64,000 nt of DNA from Bradysia coprophila (lineage: Eukaryota > Arthropoda > Insecta > Diptera > Sciaridae), in the NCBI RefSeq assembly GCF_014529535.1, contig NW_023503972.1, positions 3,348,001-3,412,000 on the forward strand. Direction: 5' to 3'. Positions 37,357 through 48,840 of this stretch are shown here, in pieces (positions within the stretch are counted from its first letter, which is position 1; every line of letters starts with the position of its first letter). A model generated the notes under the pieces. It did no database searches and was not told where the DNA came from. It was given only the letters and a program-made list of their open reading frames with translations. The translations under genes were made by a program, and so were the position numbers.

Positions 37357-40300
37357 ATGTCTACTCTGTGGATTATTTTCGTATTTTTATCAACATTTGC
37401 AAAAGGGTCACTTTCCACTGACTCATACAACGCATTACAAGACGACGGCATCCAGTATCGTCTCCCAAACGCTACGAAACCGGAAACTTACGACATTTAC
37501 ATATCGACCAGCGTACACAATCAGAACTTTACCTTCGAAGGAAGTGTATCCATAGTCATACTGGTCACTGAAGACACATCGTCCATAACGCTTCATTCAC
37601 ATCGGCTACATACTATCCATGGTGTGAGCCTTCTGCAAGAGGAAGGCCGCGTTGAGATTCCGTTGACCGGTTCTACGTATGACGACAACAACAATTTTCT
37701 AACAATACCGCTCGTAAGCGGTGTATTGGAAAGAGACAGACGATATGTGTTGAACATTGTGTTCGATTCGACGTTGCAAGACGATCCCAGAGGTTTTTAC
37801 AAAAGCTCGTACGTTGACGACAGTGGAAATGTACGATACTTAGCAACAACTCAATTGGGTATGACTGATGCTAGACATGCGTTTCCCTGCTTTGATGAGG
37901 CGCGATATCGAGCTAATTTTTCCATAAGAATACGACACGGTTCAAATTACCATGCTGTGTCCAATATGCCGATTGATAATACCGCGGATGAGTTAGTGTT
38001 CTTCTGATTTTGTTTCCAGCTTTTGTTCGTTACATTGCATTCCGAGGACTGGGTGAACGTTCAAACGATTTTCTAACGAGTATTGTTCAATTTACAGTGG
38101 CAGTGGTATGACAACAACGACTTTCTTAACAACGCCATTAGCGCCCACTTACATTCTTGCTTACACAATCTCCGATTTCGTATACGCAAGCAACGGAAAT
38201 AGCGGAACCGATTCAATTCCAATACGAACATACGCTCGCTCTAATGCTATACACGGTGCCTCGTACAGTGTTGAAGTGGGCGAAAAGCTTCTGATGGCAT
38301 ATGATGATTACTTAGGCGTAAAATTTGCACTTCCGAAAATGGATCAAGTGGCTGTGGCAGATTTCCCATTCAGTGCCATGGAGAACTGGGGAATGGTGGT
38401 CTACAAGTATGTGAGAGAAGAGTGGGAGAGAGAGAACATGTTTAATTTTGCCATTTTTTAATGACCTTTTTCAGGGAACCAGTCCTGCTCCTTTTTCCAA
38501 ATTCTACTCATGCCACGAAAACTCGCATAACTACCATCATAGCCCACGAATTCGCTCATCAGTGGTTCGGTTTGTGAATTTTTTGTGTGTATGAAAAGGC
38601 CTACTTTTGAGGATGATTTTCCAAAAAAATCCGTTTTCGCAAGCATAACGGCAGTTGAAGAATTTTCAACAGATTTGTTTCAAATCTATTACTTCATTTT
38701 TGTTGAACATACGTTTTCGCCTATAAGTAAGAGACCAAATTAGTCGAGCATTCCTGAATTTGTCAATAGATAACAGATGACAGGCGTCATCATTCCCAAA
38801 GCCCCGTTAATTTCAGCTTCAAGGAAATTTGCGGAAATATTTTCTTCAAAGATGGGCACTGGCTCAAGAGGACACCCTAACTCATTACTTTTTTCGTTCA
38901 AAAATAAGGTAACTTGGTGACTCCCAAATGGTGGACTTGGACTTGGCTGAGTGAGGGCTTCTCTACTTTATTCGAACATTTGGCTACAAATTGGGTTCGT
39001 CAATAACTACTCTTAACGGAAGTGTATGTTAACAAAGCAAAATTTCACTTCCATCCGCGTTTAGGTTTTCCCCGAATGGAACATCAATGATTACTATGTG
39101 TACAACACCTTACAAAATGTCTTTCAATCTGATGCTGAGGATAGTACCCGTCCAATGTCTACCTATGCGGAAAGCCCAGCTGCAATTTTGGACGTTCTGG
39201 ATAGTGTTACATATGCTAAAGGTATTCGCCCATGCATATTTTGTCAGTGGTAAAATTTGACTTTGAATTGACGATTTAGCTAGCTGCGTTCTGCGGATGA
39301 TTATGCATGCAATCACTGAAGATGTATTCAAGAGTGGACTGAGGAATTATTTTAGAGAGAGGTGGGTACAAATAGCTCAGCATTGATTAGGGTTACACAG
39401 TCAGCGGAGTACGAATTTCTGAGAAATTAGGAAACTGAGTTCGGAACCAAGAGACGTTCTAAACTCAGTTTACTCATTTCTTAACTTGTTTTCAGAGCTT
39501 ATTTGGCCGCCGATGAGAACGACCTATTCGACGCCATGGCAGAATCAATTTTGGCTAACGTTCCATCCGCAAACCGAGTAGACATCACAGCAATTATGTC
39601 GTCGTGGACCCAGCAGAAGGGATATCCATTTTTAACAATCACAAGAAATTATGACACCGGATCGATAAGCGTACGTCAAGACAGATATCAATCGTATATT
39701 CCAGCGCAAATGGATCGATCGTTATGGTGGATTCCCTTGAACTATGCATCGGCCACGAGCTATGATTTCACGAATACTACCGCACAACGCTGGTTGTCGA
39801 ATGTAGATCGGAGCACAACCATTACTCAAACGAACGAGTGGACGGCTGATGATTGGGTAATTTTCAACAAACGAGAAACTGGATACTTTAGGGTGCTCTA
39901 TGATGCACAGAACTACAAAATCATAACAAGAGAATTGGTCGAGGGAGACCTATCGAAAATACATTTGACCAGTCGGTCGCAATTGGTCGATGATGCTCTT
40001 AATTTCGCTAAAACTGGACGATTGCCCTATTCAGTGGTCTTCGAACTGATTGGCTATTTGGAAAAAGAAAGAGAATTTGTACCTTGGGCATCGGCATTTA
40101 GAGGTTTGGAATTCGTTCACAGAATCATGGCTGGTTCTGCTTCCTACGAACATTTGCGAGTAAGTGCTCATTTGATACTAGCCATTTCATCTCGTTCAGT
40201 CGGAATTGAAAACCCTAATTTTCGTAGACATTTACTCTTAACTTGGTGGACGGTCTGTTCGATTACATTGGAATAAAAGACTTAGGTGACAACGAACCGC

Positions 40301-41080
40301 ATTTCAACAAAGACTTACGAATTCTGGCAACGAATTGGGCTTGTCGCTTGGGCTCCATAAATTGCATTGAAAAGACCAACGCAGAGCTTCGTCAAAATTG
40401 GGACAACATCCATTCGAATATGAGGCCAACAATTTACTGCAATGGCCTGCGTGCGAATGGCGACAATGATTTTTCGTCTTTAATGATTATCCTTTACGAC
40501 ACCGTCGATTCAACTGAACGAAATAACATTCTAGCTGCATTGGGATGTTCGTCGAACGAAGCTCAACTCAAGGTGTACATTCAGACGTCCTTGGGAAATA
40601 ATTACTTGTCTGCGGCGGAGAACTATCAAGTGTTCACTGCAGTTATGGAAAATGGCGAACTCGGTTTGAATGTTGCGCTGGATTTTTTGGATAATTATTT
40701 GGCAGAAGCTGTTGTCGCTTATGGAAACACGAACATGAACAATGCTATAATTGCCACAGCGAACAAGATTGTCGGCTCGGATAGAGAACAAAGGGTAAGT
40801 GATATGCATTCGGGTTGTGTTGACATTGGACAAATCTGAACATTTTACTTTTTTAAAGTTCATACCGATTTTACAACGGGCGTTGCCTAGCGGCCAGATT
40901 AGCGTTCAGTCGTACAATGAAAGTCTGAAAATCGTTGAAGACAATAAAAATTGGTTAACTAATCATCAAGGGTCAATTGACAATTGGTTGAATGATTTCT
41001 ATAAATCGAGTGGAAATACCGTTGCAGCTGGAATGTTATCGGTGCTTGTGGTATTAGCTTCTTGTTTCCGCTACATATAA
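37357..41080 (+). CDS. aminopeptidase N (M1 metallopeptidase), nine exons
   Basis: Exons: 37357-37991, 38098-38406, 38475-38569, 38909-38994, 39065-39221, 39280-39361, 39496-40159, 40228-40794, 40859-41080; phases agree and give 938 aa, the normal size for insect gut-type aminopeptidase N. The N-terminus ([20 protein letters not shown]) is a signal peptide. Zinc site: H339-E340-F-A-H343 with E362 18 residues later in WLSEGFS. The exopeptidase motif reads SAMEN (304-308), where most family members have GAMEN. The C-terminus ends in a hydrophobic stretch after small residues ([18 protein letters not shown]), as expected for a GPI anchor. It should cleave N-terminal residues from peptides at the outer membrane face, typically in midgut. 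Donors of exons 1 and 4 are weak (GTTAGT, GTTCGT). AATAAA at 41150. Confidence 0.93.
38680..38790 (+). repeat. TTTTACTTCA dispersed repeat, copy F
   Basis: AAATCTATTACTTCATTTTTG start and GTCAATAGATAACAGATGACAGGCG end. Sits in aminopeptidase intron 3, between the zinc-ligand exons. Confidence 0.6.
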
Positions 41081-41149
41081 CAGTCGTTCTGATTGTTCGT
41101 GTCATTTTTTTACTGATATATTGAGCAGTCATGTCACTTAACATTGTTG

Positions 41150-41155
41150 AATAAA
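41150..41155 (+). terminator. poly(A) signal of the aminopeptidase gene
   Basis: AATAAA 70 nt after the stop codon at 41080. Confidence 0.6.
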
Positions 41156-42138
41156 TTATAGTAACAAGGACGGCTCCAGCTCTCCTTTATTTTTACAGAG
41201 TGATGAAGGTTGTTGTTGAAATTCCTTTAGTCCTTTAGTCAATCGGGTAACAATTGATCTACTAGAATTTAATGCTGCGACTTCTCGGTTCTTCGCTCGT
41301 CATTCTTTTGGTTAGGCCTTTACGAAAAACGAAATTTTGTTCTTAATTTTTATTTTTTTGAAGAATACGAAAAAGGCTCACCTCTTTGGAATCGGTAGTA
41401 ATCGATGTCGCTAAAAAATATTTTTAATAGTTTGAAGACAATTAATTAATCGGAATTTAGAATTACTGGGGACGTCAGTAAAATTTAGAATGTGCACCCG
41501 CTGTTTTTCAACTCCTACACTAGTAGTATGTGTGCAAAGTGCAAAGTTTTGAAAGAATCTCGCGAAAGTGCAAATACTAGTTTGTAGTTGTAAGACCGTA
41601 TAAAGACACAGAACTTTTTTCTGTATGAATGAGCCAGCCTGAGAAACAGCTGAAGTAAGTCTAAATTTCATTGATGTGCTCTGGAGTTATATCTTTGTTA
41701 AATTGGGTGTTCAATGAGACAAAAAACGACTATTGAGATTTGCAGGGTTCTAGGTGTCATATTTCCTTCTGTACGGAATCAATTGTTATAGTGGTGGATA
41801 AACGTTTGACGTTTGACACGAAAAGGTGTAGTTGCCTCACTCTCGTCTTTAATCGCGAAAATAAGTAGTTAATTGAACCAGTTGAATTCCGAATCGCGTT
41901 TCAGAGTGTAAATAAGTAATCGGTGTTTTCCGGATAGTTGAAGTTTTACGAGCTTTAAGTTGTGGGACCTAATAAAATAAAGTTGCAATTTGTATTCGTC
42001 GATAACCTCAAAATATATTGCCCAGCTTCACCATTGTTCGTCGTTTTCATCGAACGAGTACTAGATCAACATTTAAACGTACTCAATTCATTGACATCCA
42101 TTTTGTCGTCACATCAGCTGTTGCTTTGTCCGTTCAAA

Positions 42139-43868
42139 ATGTCAACTAAATGCTTCACTTGTTCCGAACCAATATCCAGCGGCGATTTCATCAAATGTGA
42201 AGGCATTTGTGCCCAGAAGTTCCATTCAAAGTGCGTATCGTTAAACAAGACCACTCTAAATGCTATTACCAGTTGCCCAAATGTACACTGGCTTTGTCAC
42301 GAGTGTAATGACGGAAAAACGATCAGCACGTCCATCAACAACATTAGTAAGGCCGTTGACAACTTGAAGACATCAATGACCAGTGATTTGTTGGCCGGAT
42401 TTAAACTGTTAACGGAGACTCTATCGGAAAATTTATCGGAAAATCCTCGTAGCTTCGAAGCTGAGAGAAGTAACTCAATGAAGCGCGGCAGAATTGAGTC
42501 AACCGACGACATGGAGTTAGAAGAATCAGCCCCTCGAAGGAAAAGATTTTCTTCCTCCCATAACAGCAGATCGAGCATCAATACATTGATCAGAAATGAT
42601 CACCCTAACTGATGAAATCTAGAATCTAGAATCAATACATTCACCACCACATGCGAGCACGACACTAAGACATCTAGGAGGCAAAGATTCACTGCCACAG
42701 TACCCGAATCCAACAGACGAAAGAGCATTGTCATCTCCAACATCGAAAATGGCATCTCTCCGGAGTACTTGAATAATTATCTGTCAAACGAACTACACAT
42801 AGACGAGTCAACTATAATGACAACGCTGCTGAAGCCTCCAGGGACTACAGAGCAAACCATGAGATTCCGACAGTTTAGAATATCGATTCCAGAGAATGTC
42901 TACAGCAGAGCTATAGCACCAAGTACTTGGCCAGCAGGAGTTCGCGTTCGTGATTACATATTTAACCGCCGTGGAGGAAGCGCTTCAGCGTCCGTCTCTA
43001 AGGAGCATTTTTTATCGAAGCGAGCGTCCCATACACCGACACAACCAACGACGATTCATGCGATCGGTTCGCAATTGATACCGGAAACGGTATTAGAGGA
43101 AGTAACGATGACGTCGCCTGCAATCGAAAGCGCAACAATAATGTCACCTGCATTGGAAGCAACGAAGAGGCAACTGGTAGAAGCAACTGGAACCGAAGAT
43201 TCAACGACACTTCATTGACCGAAATCTGCAACCGTAATGATGACAACGTAACACATGCAACGAACCGTTTAGACAATGATGCTGCGATAACGAATTTGGA
43301 CAATCGAAGAGATTGCAATACGAGCGATCTTACCGAGCATTGCACAGCATCTGCTGATTTATTATTTTATGACGAAATGTATTCCTCATCGGCGACTACA
43401 TTACCAACTATGGACAATCGAAGAGATCACACCACGAATGATCTCACCGAGCATCACATAACACCTGCAGATTCATTATTTTTGGACAAAATTCATCATA
43501 CATCGGCCTTGCTACTGCCACAATCTTCAAAACCACGAGGATCACATCCGTCACCCATATCAGCACAATCGACCAGATTGTCCATGAATAACCGAACCGA
43601 TATGGATTGCCAAAACGTTAAATACCTGCGTACCAAAACTGGAGACTTCATACTTTTCCCATATGGTTACGATCTCGACATAATTACATGGACAGAAACT
43701 GGTCTTCATCCGGCAACATATGAAGCACAATTGACCAGCTTGCCCTCACCACAATCACAGTCGAATGTCCGCATAAATTCGAGATTCGCCAGTCGTGAGC
43801 AAAAAGCTATGGTCTTCTATAGAGCATTGCACCTCTATCACAATGACCTGATGGTATTCTTGAACTAA
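42139..43868 (+). mobile_element. non-LTR retrotransposon remnant (PHD-type ORF1 plus ORF2 fragments)
   Basis: ORF1 begins at ATG 42139 with a PHD-like C4HC3 finger (CFTCSEPISSGDFIKCEGIC..HSKC..HWLCHEC). A later WPAGVRVRDYIFNRR segment is typical of ORF1 proteins of CR1/Jockey-group elements. It is interrupted by two in-frame stops brought by a 43-bp insertion at 42588 (see findings). ORF1 ends near 43218. The next frame holds an approximately 43-residue duplicated segment (DNRRD..DLTEH..ADLLF and DNRRD..DLTEH..ADSLF). It then has what looks like the start of an endonuclease domain (QNVKYLRTKTGDF..YDLDIITWTETGL) running directly into a C-terminal-looking end, so most of endonuclease and all of reverse transcriptase are deleted. 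Possible outer limits are about 41780 and 44210. Not functional. Confidence 0.72.
42588..42630 (+). mobile_element. 43-bp retroposon tail with 11-bp TSD inside ORF1
   Basis: Starts GATCAGAAATGATCACCCTA and ends with AATCTAG-type repeats. Flanked by ATCAATACATT at 42577-42587 and 42631-42641. Same 3' sequence as the 35426-36526 element. Confidence 0.82.
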
Positions 43869-44378
43869 ATATGAATTCAAAACGCCGAGAAACGTATTTA
43901 GACATCGATATGATAACACCTGGCGATAAAGACCGAGTGAGAAAGATCAATAACACCTTGGCGGGAACGATGCTGAGAAGTTGAACCTGCATTTTGCGGT
44001 CAAAGACGGTGCTCATAGCTTATTATTATTGTTTTGTCTGTCGACAGCAGAAACATCGAACCACAGAATGTTTACCTGTCGTATAACGCCGCACAATTTG
44101 ATTGCCTTGCAAAACGCGGTACACTAGAAGCGCGTGGTCGTCGAATTTCTTGTAATTTTGATGCTGCTGATCGAATATCATCTTTCATCGCATTGAAGTC
44201 CTAAATAAACGAAAAAGAAATGGCATTTTGTTCTGTTCTCTAGATCTCAGATATTCCTCCTACCGATCCATAGGTGAAAGCGTACATTTCCGATTCGGGG
44301 AAGATTGGCGGTGACAACATTTTTGATGGAGCCTAGAGCGTCATTACGGAAAGTGATCACTTCGTTTTGGTTATTAAA

Positions 44379-47033
44379 CTAAATTGATTCACTCACAACT
44401 GAGGTGTAAACTGGCCGGGAAGTGTAACTCGGAATGCTATATAGGTAATTACAACTGCTCCTGTATGGCACGTAAGCGCTGGTCTACAAAATTTGTTATT
44501 TCGTTTACAAGAGTTAGAGACTGGGTTTTTGTTAGTGCAGCTTACAGTGCAGTAGTCGTAAAGTGATGGATATGCTAGCGGATATCGTTGATGCCATGAT
44601 CTCCATGGAATCTGGAACAATATAAATTTTGATTGGTTGTTGTTGTTTTTGATGATTTTGAATTGATGGTTGTTGAACTTACGTAGTTTTGATACGAATA
44701 GTTGTACCTATCGCCTATGTAATAGCTCGGCTGCGAGAAAATCAAAAAATATTTCAAAATTTCAGTAATAGATATGGATAACTCTTTCAACAAATAAAAG
44801 CAATAATGACATAGTTTTTATAGTTTGTAATTGTTAACATATAAATTTTGATTAACAAATGAAAATCTAGATTCAGTGCCTTCGAGTTAGAAAATAAAAA
44901 TCTAGATTTTCTGCACAAAATTATCAAAAGTAAATGTTCGAATTACAGGATTTAACATTTCAAATGTCTCACTGTCATTTTTTTCAAAGAATGTCATTGT
45001 GAATTCGCAATGACACAATGAAATTCTCAGAAACATTTGACAGTGAGACATTTGAAATGTCAAAGACTGTAACGAAAGCAACAAAACATTTGCAATAAAA
45101 ATCTAGATTTTCTATTGTTAAAACGAAAGGTGTGTGGGAACAATTACAAAGCACATCAAATCTCCCAACTTAGAAAATTTGTGGGATTTCACCATTTCAC
45201 ATTACTGCTAAAAAATCTTAATTTACATAAATTTACACAGTATACGCCGGCCTTTAATTGTCGCTTACTAATTTATTATTAGCCTAACCATTTATAAACC
45301 CATATGAGCTATGAATCATAATCAAATATTTCACTGCTGTAAACAAAATCTATTTTTAAAAGAAAATCATAAACCGTTTCTCGCGCATACACACGATCAG
45401 AGCCGTGACGATCAAGATGACGAACATAATTTAAAAATGAAGAAAATAACACACACCTGAAAATGCTGTGATGAGTGCTGCAAGGTTGAAATATTTAAAA
45501 TGATCGAATAGAAAATGGAAAATTATTTTCGCGCTCTTGTGACTCTCATTTACAGGGCGTCCAAAAAAGGTTTGGACATACGGATAAATATGTGTAAACA
45601 ATAGACATACCAATAACAGAACCTATAAGGTAAGTTGAAGAATTTCAATGGATTGTTCTATTGTTTGCATTTGTTTATCTATTTATCCAAACTTTTTGGG
45701 CGCACTGTATTTCATAAAGTGCTAGGTATCAATTCGAATTGAAATTCGTAATATTTAAATGAGTGCATCCAAGTGGTGGTATAGCTCATTAATTATGAGT
45801 GTTTGGAATGGCTTAAAATCTGATTTCTAGATCTGCATTTTTAAGTAACTGCGAAGCAGTGGACACAAATTACAAAATTCATTTTCTTCACTTTTATGTG
45901 ACAAATTATATGGTGAACTTGTCCGTGATGGATGAAATTTCGTTTCAATATAGTTCGAGATTCATTGGAGTGAACCGAATTCCGACGTCTCTAAGAAAAA
46001 GTCTCAAAGATTTCGAGCTATTTTTCCTTCGGCAATGCCGAATCGGCATGGCTTTTTGAAACACACGAGCATTTGTAATTGTAGATCCTTGCAAATTGAC
46101 ACTACTGTATTTGTAACCGACATCACTCAATAGTGCGAAATAAAATCTGTACTAAAAACAAACTTTTAGTACTGAAAACTTGTATGAGAATTTATTGCTA
46201 GAGTCGACAATTTCAATTGCTCTAAAATGGGAAGAAGGATATATAGTGAAGATATAATGGATAAGAAAATATATCCCATGGCATATGTAGCAACTTTAAA
46301 ACTTTCCTTCAAAAGTGTTGGGGGGGCAACATTCTATGAAAAATTTCTCTGTGGACGCGGGCGAGCAATAGCCTCACTTGCAGTCGAATCACTTTTCATA
46401 TTTTCTTGAGTCTACTTTTAGAATTTGTAGTAAGAACTTAAGGCAGTGACTATCTTTGGGTAAACAAATCACCAACTTTTCCATTTTTTCCCAACATTTT
46501 CCAAAAACATTTTTTTTTAAATAGCCGAGATTTTGAGGAAAAGCGGGAAAATTTAGGATGTAAAAAATGTGAAAAAACTTCTCTAAAAATAGTCCCTGAT
46601 CTAAGGTGAATTCGTGATGTGATAGTGTTGTGCATTGCATAATCTCTGAACATAATTTGAACAAAGAAAATTTTTTTCCGATGATGAAATTGTTAAATTG
46701 TTTACAAACAATGATTGGCTGTAAATATGCGGAGATAGCAATAAACGGTTTATAATGCGACTCAATTTTGTCAACCTGCATTTTATGTAATGAATGTGAC
46801 ACGTATGTGTTCTTGAAATATGTGACTAAAAATACTAAAACGAACGACATTCTTGATATGGTAGCCAAAAATTATGCTACTGAAATTGTCATAGTTTCAC
46901 CAAAACGGGACATTGATTTGATTAAATTTTTAAAATCATTTCAACGATAATTTTCCACAAATCCTACCGAATATGTTGAATAGTATCGCGGTCTGTAATA
47001 CGTTGGATAGTACAAATCATAGTCGTAAAACAT
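44379..47033 (-). CDS. tyrosine-rich 94-aa protein, four short exons
   Basis: Exons on the minus strand: 47033-46968 (22 codons, starting MFYDYDLYYPTYYRPRYYST), 44730-44683 (16 codons, PSYYIGDRYNYSYQNY), 44611-44546 (22 codons, IPWRSWHQRYPLAYPSLYDY then CT) and 44483-44379 (34 codons plus TAG). All joins are phase 0 with GT..AG borders (donors GTAGGA, GTAAGT, GTAAGC); introns are 2237, 71 and 62 nt. An in-frame TAA stands just before the ATG, so the start is fixed unless more 5' exons exist. Tyr makes up 25 of 94 residues, spread over every exon, with many Ser, Pro and Arg and two Cys. No signal peptide is visible. The composition recalls structural or cross-linking proteins (cuticle, eggshell, sperm), but I recognise no family. 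Intron 1 contains two foldback elements. If exon 3 is read through instead of spliced, a different tail ending at 44393 results. Confidence 0.6.
44893..45114. mobile_element. palindromic element bounded by a 20-bp direct repeat
   Basis: AATAAAAATCTAGATTTTCT occurs at about 44893 and again at about 45095. Between them, CATTTCAAATGTCTCACTGTCA (44956) pairs with its complement near 45038-45062 and an inner TGTCATTGTG/CAATGACA hairpin. In intron 1 of the Tyr-rich gene. Confidence 0.6.
45553..45707. mobile_element. 155-bp Tc1/mariner-like MITE
   Basis: Ends CAGGGCGTCCAAAAAAGGTT and, as complement, CAGTGCGCCCAAAAAGTTTG are inverted repeats, extending to a shared AAACAATAGA. TA on each side (45551-45552, 45708-45709). 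In intron 1 of the Tyr-rich gene. Confidence 0.8.
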
Positions 47034-47039
47034 TTTTTA

Positions 47040-48150
47040 TCGGTTGATTGTTCGGCAGTTCAGCTAAATTTACAGAAAATTCCACTGTTTAATTAAAATG
47101 TTACAGAAAATGGCACACTCAACGACTTTACCACACTGAATATTCCACTAATTTACACCTCCGTTCGATCGGTTCAACAACAAATAACTAAAATGAAAAT
47201 CGAAAATTTTTTACAAGATTTTCGTGAATTTTCCCGAAAATTTTCCCATTTTCTTCATACTTCATTTCAATAGGTGTGAGTGTTTTATATGTACTCCTCC
47301 AGAATTAAGATTGAGTCAAAATATTTTCCGATCGTCGACACCTAATTGTGTGTTTACTTGACGAACGTGATGGTTCTGTTTGAAACTCACATTGACCTGG
47401 TTCATGAATTTTATTTATTACATCATCTCCCACGTTCTAACCATCCGCGTGTAAATATAAATTATGTACGAATTACAAACACAATCATCGGGACGGTGAT
47501 GTGAATACTGTTCAGACAATTTTCAAATTACGTTAAACATGCGAAGATGCACATGAACATTGAACATTGAACATGAACTTGAATTTTTCCAATTCGAAAG
47601 AATTATAAAAGTTGTGAAGTTGTAGAGATTGGTATCCGATAAGTAGGACTGCAATGATTTCTTCGGTCCAGGTCGACAAAAACTCAACCTGAACCTGACC
47701 TGAAAAAGCAATTTATCATTTCATGTTACAGGTTGCGTCCAGGTCGGCACCAAATTATCAAAACAGGTTCATACCAAAAGTTGGAATAGTAACAATTTAT
47801 CCTTACAAGTACTTTATGTACACAAATCATATTAGTAATGCTGCCGAAATTGTGGAAAATGCGTTCTGTGGCTTGCTCGTCATTTTTAAACACAGGGTAT
47901 ATTGGTTGTCATAAAGTTTTCCTCAACTTTGAAATGTGTGTACTTTGGTCGGACCATCATAGTCAGTAGGTGGAACCAAAATGATCCTCAATTTTGAGTT
48001 GTGTCTATTTTGGTCGGACCAATATATCTTCAAGGCTGCTGTGAATTTTGGTTATCTGATTGTAATGTATAGTTTTATGAAAATAGACGTTCGACCACTG
48101 TTTCGATCTGAGAGAAAATCAAGTACGTCAATAGTAAACCTCAGTTGGCC
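47040..48150. other. intergenic, no gene seen
   Basis: AT-rich. Around 47660-47780 words of the AGGTC/CAGGTT type recur, similar to CAGGT/ACCTGA-rich DNA at 7130-7380. No gene supported. Confidence 0.4.
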
Positions 48151-48154
48151 TGTG

Positions 48155-48840
48155 GAGGCAAAGTATATAAACACTGAAGGTAAGTTTGCAAGAAAACACG
48201 GATCCAAAGTTTCGGGTAAATAGCAGTTCCAACAACATTATCACGCCAAACGTCACGGATACAACATAACAAATCTTATATTCATCCGAAACTTTGGATC
48301 CGTATATGCACGGCAGAGTAAAATAAACCAGGCAGGAGCGGTTCATTTTCGAAACGTCAAATAAGAGACCTACTACACAGGATGAAAATGAACTCAAATG
48401 AACAGTGACATAAATTAAAAAATTTTATTCGCAAAAAATATAGGGCTACTAGACTATTCAGGTCCCTAGTCAAATCAGCGCTCCTGCCTGGTTAACTTTA
48501 CTCTGTCGTGGTATATGTATATGTACCCAAAGTATATAAACATACTGAAGGTAATGCAAATCCACACAAACTCACAGAACACTACATTCGGTTGAATATA
48601 ATTTTTACCTAGTTGGCCACTAGTTAAATTCGTTAAATTCACTTTGTTAGGTTGCATCCTTATACTCAACACAAAAAATTGTATGCAGAACAACACATTT
48701 CTACCAACATTAAAACGCCAAACGCCCCTCAAGCAACATAACAAGTCTTATATTCACCCGAAACTTGAGTTCCGTAAAATTTGTGATCCGCTGAGCATTT
48801 GAATTACCTTCAGTATGTTTATATACTTCGTATGTACCTT
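48155..48840. mobile_element. composite of nested inverted-repeat elements
   Basis: Rightmost unit (about 48521-48837) has inverted ends containing AAGTATATAAACATACTGAA. A partial copy of that end occurs at 48160. Two further inverted pairs lie to its left: CGGATCCAAAGTTTCGG (about 48199 and 48288) and AACCAGGCAGGAGCG (48327 and 48478). The order implies insertion of one element into or beside relatives. The outer limits are uncertain. Confidence 0.6.

Noticed and set aside
46389..46868. 159-codon minus-strand frame
   Set aside because: Lies in intron 1 of the Tyr-rich gene, no domain, built partly from TTTTCCC-type repeats.
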